64,000 nt of DNA from Sphingobium cyanobacteriorum (lineage in GTDB: Bacteria; Pseudomonadota; Alphaproteobacteria; Sphingomonadales; Sphingomonadaceae), in the NCBI RefSeq assembly GCF_030580935.1, contig NZ_JAUQOM010000013.1:1-64000 (forward strand), in the 5' to 3' direction. The translations under genes and the position numbers were made by a program. The first letter of the stretch is position 1. The number at the start of each line of letters is the position of its first letter. Shown in pieces: positions 34,493 through 42,538 of this stretch. The notes below the pieces were generated by a model that saw nothing but the letters and a program-made list of their open reading frames with translations, ran no database searches and was not told the origin of the DNA.

Positions 34493-34963
34493 ATGCGTAA
34501 ACTGATCATCCTGGGCCTGCTGGCCGCCACCGTCGCGCCGGGCGTCGCATCGGCCCAATCCTATAATGAAGTCCGCCGCAGCCAGCAGCATCTGCGCGAG
34601 GAGCAGCGTGAATTGCGCGAGGCACAACGCTATGGCAGCCGCCACGACATTCGCGAGGAACGGCGCGATGTGCAGGATGCGCGCCGCGAAGTGCGTGAGG
34701 ACTGGCGCGATTATCGCCGCAGCCATCGCGACGTTTATCGCGGCGGCAACTGGCGCGCGCCCTTCCGCTACAACCAGTGGGGCGTAGGCGCCCGGATGCG
34801 GCCGGACTATTATCAGACGCGCTATTATATCAACGATCCCTATCGCTATCGCCTGCCCCGTCCGGGCTATAACCAGCGCTGGATTCGCCACTATAATGAC
34901 GTGCTGCTGGTCGATGTCCGCAGTGGCCGGGTCGTGAACGTCTATCGCAGCTTCTTCTGGTAA
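34493..34963 (+). CDS. RcnB-family exported protein, short form
   Basis: The 156-aa protein has a signal peptide (VASAQ cleavage) and a charged helical region of EEQRELREAQR and RRDVQDARREVRED repeats. It ends in the same RcnB C-terminal module as the gene 1.5 kb upstream (YRLPRPGYNQRWIRHYNDVLLVDVRSGRVV). The two are paralogues that differ mainly in the low-complexity middle. It would be periplasmic. A perfect terminator follows. Confidence 0.85.
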   Translation: MRKLIILGLLAATVAPGVASAQSYNEVRRSQQHLREEQRELREAQRYGSRHDIREERRDVQDARREVREDWRDYRRSHRDVYRGGNWRAPFRYNQWGVGARMRPDYYQTRYYINDPYRYRLPRPGYNQRWIRHYNDVLLVDVRSGRVVNVYRSFFW

Positions 34964-34975
34964 GCAGGGCATGAA

Positions 34976-35010
34976 AAAACGGTCCCGCGCCCAAAGCGCG
35001 GGACCGTTTT
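34976..35010 (+). terminator. Strong bidirectional-type intrinsic terminator
   Basis: A 15-bp perfect stem (34976-34990 with 34996-35010) has a CCAAA loop and A/T flanks on both sides. It terminates the RcnB-like gene and could also stop transcription arriving from lysK. Confidence 0.9.
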
Positions 35011-35161
35011 CCTGTCTCCCTCCCCCTTGGCCGCGCCGCCCGTTTCCGGGCGGGCGCGGCCGATGGCGCGCGCAAGGCGCGCCATCAGTCCGAAAGGGGG
35101 GTGGACCGCTGCCGATAACGGGCAACACGCGCTATTGTTCCCGCACAACGCTTGATTCAGA

Positions 35162-36742
35162 TCAATTTTCGAGCGCCTCGGCGATCAGCTTGCGACTGTT
35201 GGCGATGCCGTACAGCGCGATGAAGCTGCCCATGCGCGGCCCCTGATCGGCGCCCAGCAACGTCTGGTAGAGCGCCTTGAACCAGTCGCGCAATTCCGCG
35301 AAGCCGAACGCCTCATCCTTGCCGATGGCATAGACGATATTCTGAATGTCCTCGGCACTGGCATCCGCTGGCAGCGCCGCCAGTTCTGCGTCCAGCCGGC
35401 GCAGCGCGGCGGCTTCATGGGCGTCGGGCGCGCGACGCTGGAGCGTGGGCGCAACGAAATCGCGATGATAGGCCAGCGCATGGCCGATCAGGGCATCGAG
35501 TTCGGGATAGGTTTCGGCGCTGGCACCGGGCACGTAATTTTGCAGATAGCCCCAGACCTGTCCGGGGCTGGCATCGCCCATCACCCCCACCAGATTGAGC
35601 AGCAGGCCGAACGTGACGGGCAGTTCGCCCTGCGGCAGCTTGCCGTCATGAATATGATGCACCGGGTTGCCCAGTTGCTGCTCGATCGCCTGCCTGGGAT
35701 AATTGCCGCGGAACTGCCAATATTCATCGACGGCGCGCGGGATGACGCCCATGTGCAACTGCTTCGCCTTCTTCGGTTCGCGATAGGCGTAGAAGGCCAG
35801 GCTTTCCTGCGGGCCATAGGTCAACCACTGGTCGAGGCTGAGGCCATTGCCCTTGGACTTGGAGATTTTCTCGCCCTTTTCGTCGAGGAACATCTCGTAA
35901 TTGAAGCCTTCGGGCGGGCGACCGCCCAGCGCGCGGCAGATCTTGGACGATTGCGTCACCGAATCGATCAGATCCTTGCCCGCCATTTCATAATCGACGC
36001 CCAGCGCATACCAGCGCATCGCCCAGTCGACCTTCCATTGCAGCTTCGCGCCGCCACCCAGGATCGACTGTTCGATGATGTCGCCGTCATCCTCGAACCG
36101 GACGATGCCCGCTTGCGCATCGATCACCTCGACCGGCACCTGCAAGACGATGCCGCTTTTCGGGGAAATCGGCAGCACCGGCGAATAGGTCGCCTGCCGT
36201 TCCTTGCGCAGGGTCGGCAGCATGATGTCCATGATCGCCTGATAGCAGCGCAGCACCTGACGCAGCGCGTCATCGAAGGCGCCGGCCCGATATTGTTCGG
36301 TCGCCGACACAAATTCATAGTCGAACCCGAAACGGTCGAGGAAATCCCGCAGCATCGCGTTGTTGTGATGCGCGAAGCTTTCGAACTTTTCGAACGGGTC
36401 GGGCACCTGCGTCAACGGCTTGCCCAGATGCGCGCTCAGCAGCGCCTGATTGGGCACATTGTCCGGCACCTTGCGCAGCCCGTCCATGTCGTCGCTGAAC
36501 GCGACCAGCCGGGTCGGAATGTCCGACAGCGCGTGAAAGGCATTGCGGACCATGGTGGTGCGCAGCACTTCGTTGAACGTACCGATATGCGGCAGGCCCG
36601 AAGGACCATAGCCGGTTTCGAACAGGATATGGCCTTTGTCTGGCGCACCATGGGCGTAACGCTTGAGAAGCTTGCGCGCTTCTTCATAGGGCCATGCCTT
36701 GGAGGCGGTCGCGGCGGTGCGGAGGCTGTCAGCTACGGTCAT
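35162..36742 (-). CDS. lysK: Class I lysyl-tRNA synthetase
   Basis: The 526-aa enzyme charges tRNA-Lys. It is the class I form typical of archaea and alphaproteobacteria, shown by the HIGH-like GPSGLPHIGT near residue 50 and KISKSKGN near 290. The ATG at 36742 is preferred over a TTG two codons upstream. A perfect Fnr-like box overlaps its stop codon but lies in a convergent region. The cognate tRNA-Lys is the predicted target of the integrated element at the left of the window. Confidence 0.96.
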   Translation of the reverse strand: MTVADSLRTAATASKAWPYEEARKLLKRYAHGAPDKGHILFETGYGPSGLPHIGTFNEVLRTTMVRNAFHALSDIPTRLVAFSDDMDGLRKVPDNVPNQALLSAHLGKPLTQVPDPFEKFESFAHHNNAMLRDFLDRFGFDYEFVSATEQYRAGAFDDALRQVLRCYQAIMDIMLPTLRKERQATYSPVLPISPKSGIVLQVPVEVIDAQAGIVRFEDDGDIIEQSILGGGAKLQWKVDWAMRWYALGVDYEMAGKDLIDSVTQSSKICRALGGRPPEGFNYEMFLDEKGEKISKSKGNGLSLDQWLTYGPQESLAFYAYREPKKAKQLHMGVIPRAVDEYWQFRGNYPRQAIEQQLGNPVHHIHDGKLPQGELPVTFGLLLNLVGVMGDASPGQVWGYLQNYVPGASAETYPELDALIGHALAYHRDFVAPTLQRRAPDAHEAAALRRLDAELAALPADASAEDIQNIVYAIGKDEAFGFAELRDWFKALYQTLLGADQGPRMGSFIALYGIANSRKLIAEALEN

Positions 36743-36872
36743 GGCCAAGCCCCTAAACCGGCATGACCCGAAAGAAAACGATATTTGGACGCGAAAGCGC
36801 GTTAAGAATGGTTCTCAATTTAAGATTTGATTAACCCTGACCGCCGATAATATCAGGGATTGGAGGCGATAT

Positions 36873-37232
36873 ATGCAGATAAAGCGCAGCCGCGAACGCA
36901 TTGTCGTGGACATTCCCATCGTGGTGACGACGGTGCTGGACAGCCTGGAAGGCACGATCGTCGACCTGAGCGAAGGTGGCGCGCAGGTCGTGGGCTGTTC
37001 GCTGCCCGCCCGTTCGCAATGCCAGATCGACCTGGACGGTCATATCACCTTCGGCACGGTGCAATGGTCGGAAGAGGACCGCATGGGCATTCGCTTCCCC
37101 TATGAACTGAATGATGGTCCGCTCTATGAACGGCTCGACCTGGCGCGCGCCGCCAAACGCGCACCGGCCGCTTTTCATCCACGCTTTGGCGCGGCGGTGG
37201 CAGGCGGCGGTTTTGGACGCCGCATCGACTGA
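36873..37232 (+). CDS. PilZ-domain protein
   Basis: The 119-aa protein starts after GGAGG. The PilZ cyclic-di-GMP pocket is represented by KRSRERIVVDIPI at the N-terminus (RxxxR) and VDLSEGGAQV (D/NxSxxG), then WSEEDRMGIRF. It probably binds cyclic di-GMP made by the GGDEF proteins in this window and acts by protein contact. It is divergent from lysK. Confidence 0.88.
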   Translation: MQIKRSRERIVVDIPIVVTTVLDSLEGTIVDLSEGGAQVVGCSLPARSQCQIDLDGHITFGTVQWSEEDRMGIRFPYELNDGPLYERLDLARAAKRAPAAFHPRFGAAVAGGGFGRRID

Positions 37233-37283
37233 ACAGGTCTGAAACAGGTTTTCCTTTTGTTCCTGTTCGCCTAAGCCGGACAG

Positions 37284-40037
37284 GTGATCGATCCCGCCAC
37301 CCTGCCCGCGCTCCACGCCAGCCATGGCGGCATCTGGCTGCGCGAAGGCGACCGCACCCAGGCTTTGGCCAAGGGACAGGCGATCGCCCGCGCCGCCGAA
37401 ACGCCGGTGCTGCTGCTCAACGCGCCGCTGACCGGGCAAAGGCTGGGCTACCCCGAACTGAACGGCCTCGACCTGCTCGAACTCTGGGCCTTTCTCCACC
37501 CCGCCCGCTTCCTGGTGCCCACGCCCAAGGGGCTGGCGGAGGCGCTGGGCCTGCCCGCGCCGGGCAATGAGGGCGACATCCCCGCCTTGCTGCAACAGGG
37601 CGCTGCGCTGCTGCTGGCGCGGCTGGAAGCGCCCGACTGGACCGAGCGCGAGGGCGGCTGGACAGCGGCGCAGTCGCTGCACCGGCTGCGCTGGCCCTGG
37701 TCGCCGCTGGTTGCGCCGCGCATCGCCCGCCCGCGTGAGGCGGAACGCTGGCTTTTCACCAAATTGCCCGAATGGGAGGAGGCGCAGCCCCGTCCCGCCC
37801 CGCGCACCATCAGCCTGAAGGACGATCAGGTGCTCGCCCGGCTCGACGCGCTGACCGGCGCAGGCGCCGAAGCGCGGCCCGGCCAGCGCGCCTATGCCGC
37901 GGCCGCCACCGCCGCCTTCACCCCGCGCCGCTATCGCGACCAGCCCAACATGCTGCTGGCGGAAGCCGGCACCGGCATCGGCAAGACATTGGGCTATCTG
38001 GCCCCGGCATCGCTCTGGGCCGGGGAAGCGCAGGGCACGGTCTGGGTATCGACCTACACCAAGGCGCTGCAACGGCAACTCGACCGCGAATCGCTGCGCC
38101 TCTTCCCCGATCCGGCGGTGGCGGCGAAGCGGGTGGTGGTGCGCAAGGGGCGGGAAAATTATCTCTGCCTGCTCAATCTGGAGGATGCGCTACAAGGTGG
38201 CTTTGCCGGGCGCGCGGCGATCCTGGCGCAACTGGTCGCGCGCTGGGCGGCGTTCAGCAAGGATGGCGACATGGTGGGCGGCGACCTGCCCGGCTGGCTG
38301 CCGACCCTGTTCCGCCGCAACGGCTCCACCGCGCTGACCGACCGGCGCGGCGAATGCATTTATGCGGGCTGCCCGCATTATCGCAAATGCTTCATCGAGC
38401 GGTCTGCCCGCGCCAGCGCCGACGCCGACATCGTCATCGCCAACCATGCGCTGGTGATGATCAACGCCGCGCGCGGGCGGGAAACCGGCCAGCGGCCCCA
38501 GCGGATCGTGTTCGACGAAGGGCATCACCTGTTCGATGCGGCCGATTCGACCTTTTCCGTCGCGCTGTCGGGGCAGGAGGCGATCGAGCTGCGCCGCTGG
38601 ATCATCGGACCGGAGGGCGGATCGCGCGGGCGCAGACGGGGGCTGGCGGCGCGGCTCTCCGACCTTGCCAGCTATGACGAGGAAGGCGGTCAGGCGATCC
38701 GGGCGGCGGTCGACGCGGCGCAGGCGCTTCCCGCAGACGAATGGCTCAAGCGCGTGGTCGCGGGCGAGCCGTTCGGGCCGCTGGAAGCCTTGCTCGCGGC
38801 GGTGCGCGGCACCGTCTATACCCGCGCCGAAGCGGCGGGCGAGGCCGACGCCGGCTATGGCCTGGAAACCGAACTGGCCGAACCCGATGGCGCGCTGGTG
38901 GAGGCGGCGCAGGAGGCCGCGATCGCGCTCGACGCCCTCATCAAGCCGCTGGTGCGCCTTGCCCGCCGGCTGGAGGCGGTGATCGAGGATGCGCCCGACT
39001 GGCTGGACGGCGCGGCACGGGCGCGGATCGAGGGCGCGGTGGCCTCGCTTGGCTGGCGACGCGACCTGATCGCGGCCTGGCTGGCGCTGCTGGCGCGGAT
39101 CGGCGGACCGGCGGACCCCGACTATGTCGACTGGATGACGGTCGACCGGGTCGAGGGGCGCGAATATGACATCGGGCTGCATCGCCACTGGCTCGACCCG
39201 ACACGGCCACTGGCCGAAACCGTGCTGAAGCCCGCGCAGGGCGTGCTCATCACGTCGGCGACGCTGAAGGGCGGCGGCGAATGGGACAATGCGGAACAGC
39301 GCAGCGGCGCGACCCATCTGCCCCATGGCGCCGAGCGGTTCGAAGCGACCAGCCCGTTCGACTATCCGGGCCGCGCAGAGGTGCTGATCGTCACCGACAT
39401 CAAGCGCGGTGACATTGCCGCGCTGTCGGGTGCCTATGCCCGGCTGATCGAGGCGGCGGGCGGCGGGACGCTGGGGCTGTTCACCGCGATCCGGCGGCTG
39501 CGCGCCGTCCATGCCCGCATCGCCGACCGGCTGGCGCGCGGCGGGCTGCCGCTTTACGCCCAGCATGTCGACCCGATGGATACCGGCACGCTGGTCGACA
39601 TCTTCCGCGACGATCCACGCGCATCGCTGCTGGGCACCGATGCATTACGGGATGGCGTGGACGTGCCCGGCCATTCGCTGCGGCTGGTGGTGATGGAAGG
39701 GGTGCCCTGGTCCAAGCCCACCGTGCTGCACGCCGCGCGCCGGCTGGCAGGCGGCGGCAATGCCTATGACGACCGGCTGATCCGCGCGCGGCTGGCGCAG
39801 GCATTCGGCCGGCTGATCCGGCGGGCGGAGGACAGGGGGCAATTCGTCATCCTGTCCGCCGCCATGCCCAGCCGGTTGCTGAGCGCCTTTCCGCCCGGAA
39901 CCCCGATCCGCCGCCTGACGCTGGACGAGGCGATCATCGCGGTCAGCGTGCAGGCGCGCGAGCAAAGTCTTGGCGCAGGGACCGCTTTGGGGCATCAGGG
40001 GATCGAATCGGGCCTGCCCCACCGGGAGACACAATGA
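37284..40037 (+). CDS. DinG/XPD-like Fe-S ATP-dependent DNA helicase
   Basis: The GTG start at 37284 gives 917 aa. After a variable N-terminal 190 residues come Walker A AEAGTGIGKTLGY, the DEAH-like box VFDEGHH and a set of four cysteines between them (YLCLLN, then CIYAGCPHYRKC). These would bind the 4Fe-4S cluster of XPD/DinG helicases. C-terminal motifs include GVLITSATLKGGG and AFGRLIRRAEDRG. It should unwind DNA 5' to 3', perhaps at R-loops or replication forks. Its last bases overlap the next gene (ATGA). Confidence 0.9.
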   Translation: MIDPATLPALHASHGGIWLREGDRTQALAKGQAIARAAETPVLLLNAPLTGQRLGYPELNGLDLLELWAFLHPARFLVPTPKGLAEALGLPAPGNEGDIPALLQQGAALLLARLEAPDWTEREGGWTAAQSLHRLRWPWSPLVAPRIARPREAERWLFTKLPEWEEAQPRPAPRTISLKDDQVLARLDALTGAGAEARPGQRAYAAAATAAFTPRRYRDQPNMLLAEAGTGIGKTLGYLAPASLWAGEAQGTVWVSTYTKALQRQLDRESLRLFPDPAVAAKRVVVRKGRENYLCLLNLEDALQGGFAGRAAILAQLVARWAAFSKDGDMVGGDLPGWLPTLFRRNGSTALTDRRGECIYAGCPHYRKCFIERSARASADADIVIANHALVMINAARGRETGQRPQRIVFDEGHHLFDAADSTFSVALSGQEAIELRRWIIGPEGGSRGRRRGLAARLSDLASYDEEGGQAIRAAVDAAQALPADEWLKRVVAGEPFGPLEALLAAVRGTVYTRAEAAGEADAGYGLETELAEPDGALVEAAQEAAIALDALIKPLVRLARRLEAVIEDAPDWLDGAARARIEGAVASLGWRRDLIAAWLALLARIGGPADPDYVDWMTVDRVEGREYDIGLHRHWLDPTRPLAETVLKPAQGVLITSATLKGGGEWDNAEQRSGATHLPHGAERFEATSPFDYPGRAEVLIVTDIKRGDIAALSGAYARLIEAAGGGTLGLFTAIRRLRAVHARIADRLARGGLPLYAQHVDPMDTGTLVDIFRDDPRASLLGTDALRDGVDVPGHSLRLVVMEGVPWSKPTVLHAARRLAGGGNAYDDRLIRARLAQAFGRLIRRAEDRGQFVILSAAMPSRLLSAFPPGTPIRRLTLDEAIIAVSVQAREQSLGAGTALGHQGIESGLPHRETQ

Positions 40038-40576
40038 AGCGGCTGACCCTGTTGCGCCACGCCAAGTCGGACTGGGACGATCCGGTCGCGCGCGATTTCG
40101 ACCGGCCGCTGAACCGTCGCGGCGAAAAGGCCGCGCTGTTGATGGGCGAATATGCCGCCAAGCGCGCGATGCGTTTCGACCTGCTGGTCGCCTCCCCCGC
40201 CGTGCGTGTCGTGCAGACGCTGGAAACCTTCTTTACAGGCTATGGCGACACGCTCGACGCGCGCTGGGACCGGCGCATCTATCTCGCTTCCTCCCCCACG
40301 CTGTTCGACGTGGTGCGCGATTTCCCCGACAGCGCCGACCATGTGCTGATGGCCGGGCATAATCCGGGGTTTGAGGAACTGATCCTGGACCTTGTTCCCG
40401 ACGATGGCGTCAATCCGCTGCGCGAGGATGTGGAAGTGAAATTCCCGACGGCGAGCCTTGCCGTGCTCGACCTGGCGATCGACCGCTGGGATGAAGCGCG
40501 CGAGAATGTCGCGACGCTGGCCAGCTTCACCCGCCCGCGCGACCTGGACCCGGCGCTGGGGCCGGGCACGCGCTAG
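40034..40576 (+). CDS. SixA-like phosphohistidine phosphatase
   Basis: The 180-aa protein is a small histidine phosphatase with LLRHAKSDWDD (RHG motif His), RPLNRRGEKAA and the later AGHNPGFEEL. SixA removes phosphate from phosphohistidine in phosphorelay or PTS proteins. GGGAG lies before the ATG, which overlaps the helicase stop. It ends 4 bp inside the oppositely oriented pip gene. Confidence 0.88.
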   Translation: MKRLTLLRHAKSDWDDPVARDFDRPLNRRGEKAALLMGEYAAKRAMRFDLLVASPAVRVVQTLETFFTGYGDTLDARWDRRIYLASSPTLFDVVRDFPDSADHVLMAGHNPGFEELILDLVPDDGVNPLREDVEVKFPTASLAVLDLAIDRWDEARENVATLASFTRPRDLDPALGPGTR

Positions 40577-41511
40577 GCAAAACCATCGGTCGCGCGGATC
40601 AGCGCGTCCAATATGCCCGGTTCGTTATAGGCGTGGCCCGCGCCCTCGATCATTTCGAAGTGCGCCTGCGGCCAGGCGCGGTGCAGCGCCCAGGCGGTTT
40701 CCGCCGGGCAGGCCATGTCGTAGCGGCCCTGGACGATGACGCCGGGGATGGCCGCGAGCTTGCCGGCGTCGCGGATCAACTGCCCATCCTCCAGCCAGCC
40801 ACGATGCACGAAATAATGATTTTCGATGCGCGCGAAGGCCAGCGCGAAATCATCGGCATCATGGGTCGCCGACAGCGCCGGATCGGGCAGCAGGCGGATC
40901 GTCTCGCCTTCCCACAGGCTCCAGGCGCGGGCGGCGGCTTGTCTGGCGGCACGATCCTCGCCAGTCAGGATGCGGCGATAGGCAGCGACCATGTCGTCCC
41001 GCTCGGCCTCCGCGATCGGCGCGACGAACCGTTCCCATTTGTCGGGATAGATGCGGCTGGCACCCTCCTGATAATACCAGTCGATCTCGCTCTGCCGGAT
41101 GGTGAAGATGCCGCGCAGCACCAGTTCGCTGACACGATCCACATGGGTCTGGGCATAGGCCAGCGCCAGCGTCGATCCCCAGCTCCCGCCAAACACCAGC
41201 CATCGGTCGACCCCCATCATCATCCGCAACCGTTCGATATCGGCGACGAGATCCCAGGTCGTGTTGGCGTCCAGATTCGCATGCGGCGTCGACCGGCCGC
41301 AGCCGCGCTGGTCGAACAGCAGCACATCGTAGCGCGCCGGATCGAACAGCCGGCGATGATCGGGCGATATGCCCCCGCCCGGCCCGCCATGCAGGAACAC
41401 CGCCGGCTTGGCGCCGGGCGTGCCGGACCGTTCCCAATAGACATGGTGGCCGTCGCCAACATCGAGATGGCCGGAGGCATGGGGGGCGATCGGGGGATAA
41501 AGCGTGCGCAT
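40573..41511 (-). CDS. pip: Proline iminopeptidase
   Basis: The 312-aa alpha/beta hydrolase has FLHGGPGGG (oxyanion hole), FDQRGCGRSTPHA, the nucleophile elbow GGSWGSTLALAYAQ and a C-terminal GAGHAYNEPG supplying the His. It removes N-terminal proline from peptides in the cytosol. Length and motifs match the S33 family closely. It is convergent with the phosphatase gene. Confidence 0.95.
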   Translation of the reverse strand: MRTLYPPIAPHASGHLDVGDGHHVYWERSGTPGAKPAVFLHGGPGGGISPDHRRLFDPARYDVLLFDQRGCGRSTPHANLDANTTWDLVADIERLRMMMGVDRWLVFGGSWGSTLALAYAQTHVDRVSELVLRGIFTIRQSEIDWYYQEGASRIYPDKWERFVAPIAEAERDDMVAAYRRILTGEDRAARQAAARAWSLWEGETIRLLPDPALSATHDADDFALAFARIENHYFVHRGWLEDGQLIRDAGKLAAIPGVIVQGRYDMACPAETAWALHRAWPQAHFEMIEGAGHAYNEPGILDALIRATDGFA

Positions 41512-41707
41512 GCCATTCTTTTAGCAGCCTCGCCGCGTTCGACCAGCGCCTTGAAGAGGCGATCATCGTCCGGCGGCGCAGGATCACCGCCTACCGGAGG
41601 GGCTGCATCATGTGCGTTTTTCCCATGCCCTGCCGCGCCTGATCATGCCGCGCCCGATCATGCCGCGCCCTGCGGCCAGCGAGACGGATTTGACCGCAAG
41701 CCACGGG

Positions 41708-42412
41708 ATGACGACGGGGCGCTTGATCGCCATCTTCACCGCCATGGACCTGACCGACATCGACCGCCATGGCGCGGCGCGCCTCCCCGCCCTGCTGTCC
41801 CCCGACCAGTGCGCCGCGATCATCGCGCTGTGGGACGATCCCGCCGCCTTCCGCAAGGAGGTGGTGATGGCGCGCCATGGCTATGGCAGCGGGCGCTATC
41901 GCTATTTCGCCTATCCGTTGCCCGATGCCGTCGCGGCGCTGCGCGACACGCTTTGGCCCGCACTGGCGGATATCGCCAATCGCTGGATGGAGATGCTGGG
42001 GACGGGTGACATATACCCGGCCCGCCATGCCGATTTCCTCGCGCGCTGCGCGCTGGGCGGGCAGGACAAGCCGACCCCGCTGCTGCTGCGCTACGAAGCC
42101 GGGGACTGGAATGCCCTGCATCAGGATGTCTATGGCCCGCATATCTTCCCGTTACAGGCGGCGATCCTGCTGTCGCGGCCGGAGCACGATTTTACCGGCG
42201 GCGCCTTCGTCCTGACCGAGCAGCGCCCCCGGATGCAGTCGCGGGCGGAGGTGGTGCCGCTGGCCCAGGGCGACGCCGTGATCTTCCCGGTGCGCGACCG
42301 GCCGGTGACGGGCGCGCGCGGCGTCCACCGGGTACAGATGCGCCACGGCGTCAGCCGGCTGTTGTCGGGCGAGCGCTACACGCTGGGCATCATATTTCAC
42401 GACGCGACATAG
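41708..42412 (+). CDS. 2OG-Fe(II) oxygenase of the COG3826 type
   Basis: I place the start at 41708 (MTTGRLIAIF), giving 234 aa; the frame is open further upstream but that part is Pro/Arg-rich and unlike the family. Iron-site motifs are LHQDVYG (His/Asp) and RGVHRVQMRHGVSRL (second His and the Arg). FPLQAAILLSRPEHDFTGGAFVLTEQ is characteristic. The substrate is unknown. It precedes an atypical TonB receptor by 127 bp in the same orientation. Confidence 0.85.
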   Translation: MTTGRLIAIFTAMDLTDIDRHGAARLPALLSPDQCAAIIALWDDPAAFRKEVVMARHGYGSGRYRYFAYPLPDAVAALRDTLWPALADIANRWMEMLGTGDIYPARHADFLARCALGGQDKPTPLLLRYEAGDWNALHQDVYGPHIFPLQAAILLSRPEHDFTGGAFVLTEQRPRMQSRAEVVPLAQGDAVIFPVRDRPVTGARGVHRVQMRHGVSRLLSGERYTLGIIFHDAT

Positions 42413-42538
42413 GCACGGCCAGCCTGCGTTCAGGCGCCCCATTACATTTTGCGACAAGATTGTCCGGTCATTGCCAGATATTTGCGACATATGGCGGCTA
42501 ATCCGGCCATCAAGGTTCCGATTTGTGGGGGTATTTTC

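Noticed and set aside
35152..35165. Perfect Fnr-like box TTGAT-TCAG-ATCAA
   Set aside because: It overlaps the lysK stop codon between convergent genes, so no promoter is nearby; chance is the simplest reading.
36800..36830. Fur- or Irr-like box upstream of the PilZ gene
   Set aside because: The AAGAATGGTTCTC stretch is only partly symmetrical and too short to assign.
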